Shown here: piece by piece, positions 63,802 through 64,000 of the stretch | How the letters are laid out: each line of letters opens with the position of its first letter | Position numbering within the stretch: position 1 is the stretch's first letter | Assembly (NCBI RefSeq): GCF_902859915.1 | Contig: NZ_CADIKK010000026.1 | Location: 50,640 to 114,639, forward strand | Direction of reading: 5' to 3' | DNA: 64,000 nt | DNA from: Paraburkholderia ultramafica | Lineage (GTDB): Bacteria; Pseudomonadota; Gammaproteobacteria; Burkholderiales; Burkholderiaceae | Translations under genes and position numbers: made by a program | Notes under the pieces: generated by a model | What the model was told of the DNA's origin: nothing | The model's database searches: none | What the model saw: only the letters and a program-made list of their open reading frames with translations

Positions 63802-64000
63802 TTAAAGTAGCTTCCTCAACGTCAGCCTCGCTTCCAGCCCACCGCCCGCGCGGTTATGCAGCGTCAGCGTCGCATCCATCGCCAGCGCAAGCTGCCGTGC
63901 GATCGCGAGGCCGAGCCCCGTCCCGCCCGTATGCCGGTTGCGCGATGTCTCCAGCCGGTAGAACGGCTCGAACACCGCGTCCAGCGATTCAGCCGGGATG
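63802..64000 (-). CDS. Sensor histidine kinase, C-terminal end (partial)
   Basis: The minus strand at the window edge encodes the end of a HATPase domain: AVFEPFYRLETSRNRHTGGT, then GLGLAIARQLALAMDATLTL and LTLRKLL-stop. FEPFYR and GTGLGLAIAR are the F and G2 boxes. The rest of the gene lies beyond the window, so its signal is unknown. Confidence 0.88.
   Translation of the reverse strand, partial: IPAESLDAVFEPFYRLETSRNRHTGGTGLGLAIARQLALAMDATLTLHNRAGGGLEARLTLRKLL

Noticed and set aside
1..64000. CRISPR arrays, tRNA genes, insertion sequences, prophage
   Set aside because: No regularly spaced repeats, tRNA cloverleaf or CCA-end pattern, transposase, integrase or phage structural genes were seen despite several deletion scars.

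Overview
The window is a GC-rich chromosomal stretch of a betaproteobacterium, most likely Paraburkholderia/Burkholderia or a close relative. Support comes from the style of the porin, DUF4148, glycine-zipper and RcnB-like genes, and from two short rRNA remnants (27748-27892) whose sequence agrees with Burkholderia 16S and 23S rRNA as I remember them. No tRNA, CRISPR array or insertion sequence was seen.

Layout. 1-4700: phosphoglycolate-phosphatase-like gene, then a periplasmic alcohol oxidation operon (PQQ dehydrogenase, diheme cytochrome c, ankyrin protein) and a BON protein. 4711-15154: a divergent catabolic cluster. The minus arm holds porin, MDR dehydrogenase, cupin, hemerythrin and SDR. 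The plus arm holds a CarAa/OxoO-type Rieske oxygenase, its reductase, an M20-like protein and an amidase. A MarR-type regulator closes it, and two clear palindromes lie in the shared promoter region. 15654-22858: old yellow enzyme, quinone reductase, LysR regulator, peroxiredoxin-like gene, GAF/Fis regulator and a SnoaL-FMO fusion. 22919-26942: a dauBAR-like D-amino-acid locus. 27115-28107: a truncated GntR gene abutting a head-to-head 16S/23S rRNA scar and a GlxA-type fragment. 28489-32318: SDR, tautomerase, nitronate monooxygenase, LysR, DUF4148.

32668-37985 is a decaying D-xylose oxidative (Weimberg-type) locus. Xylose dehydrogenase, XylX-like dehydratase and ketoglutarate-semialdehyde dehydrogenase are intact. 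The aldonate dehydratase has lost its centre in frame, a transporter is reduced to its tail, and beta-xylosidase (GH3) and xylanase (GH10) survive only as fragments.

41186-54162 is the most interesting region: one minus-strand operon with a type I polyketide synthase lacking a thioesterase, an alpha-oxoamine synthase, a MECR-like enoyl reductase, a LolD/LolE-like ABC exporter, a LolA-like periplasmic carrier and an outer-membrane beta-barrel. I read it as a synthesis-and-delivery system for an amino-polyketide (sphingoid-like) lipid. The PKS + oxoamine synthase pair recalls RkpA/RkpG of rhizobial capsule synthesis; the Lol-type export branch makes the combination unusual.

55066-64000: hipBA toxin-antitoxin with an unusual basic antitoxin tail, an AraC/BKACE gene graveyard, an RcnB-like protein, a truncated nhaC, arcA and arcD of the arginine deiminase pathway (arcB/arcC absent here), a 1.3-kb stretch without a clear gene, and the 3' end of a sensor histidine kinase.
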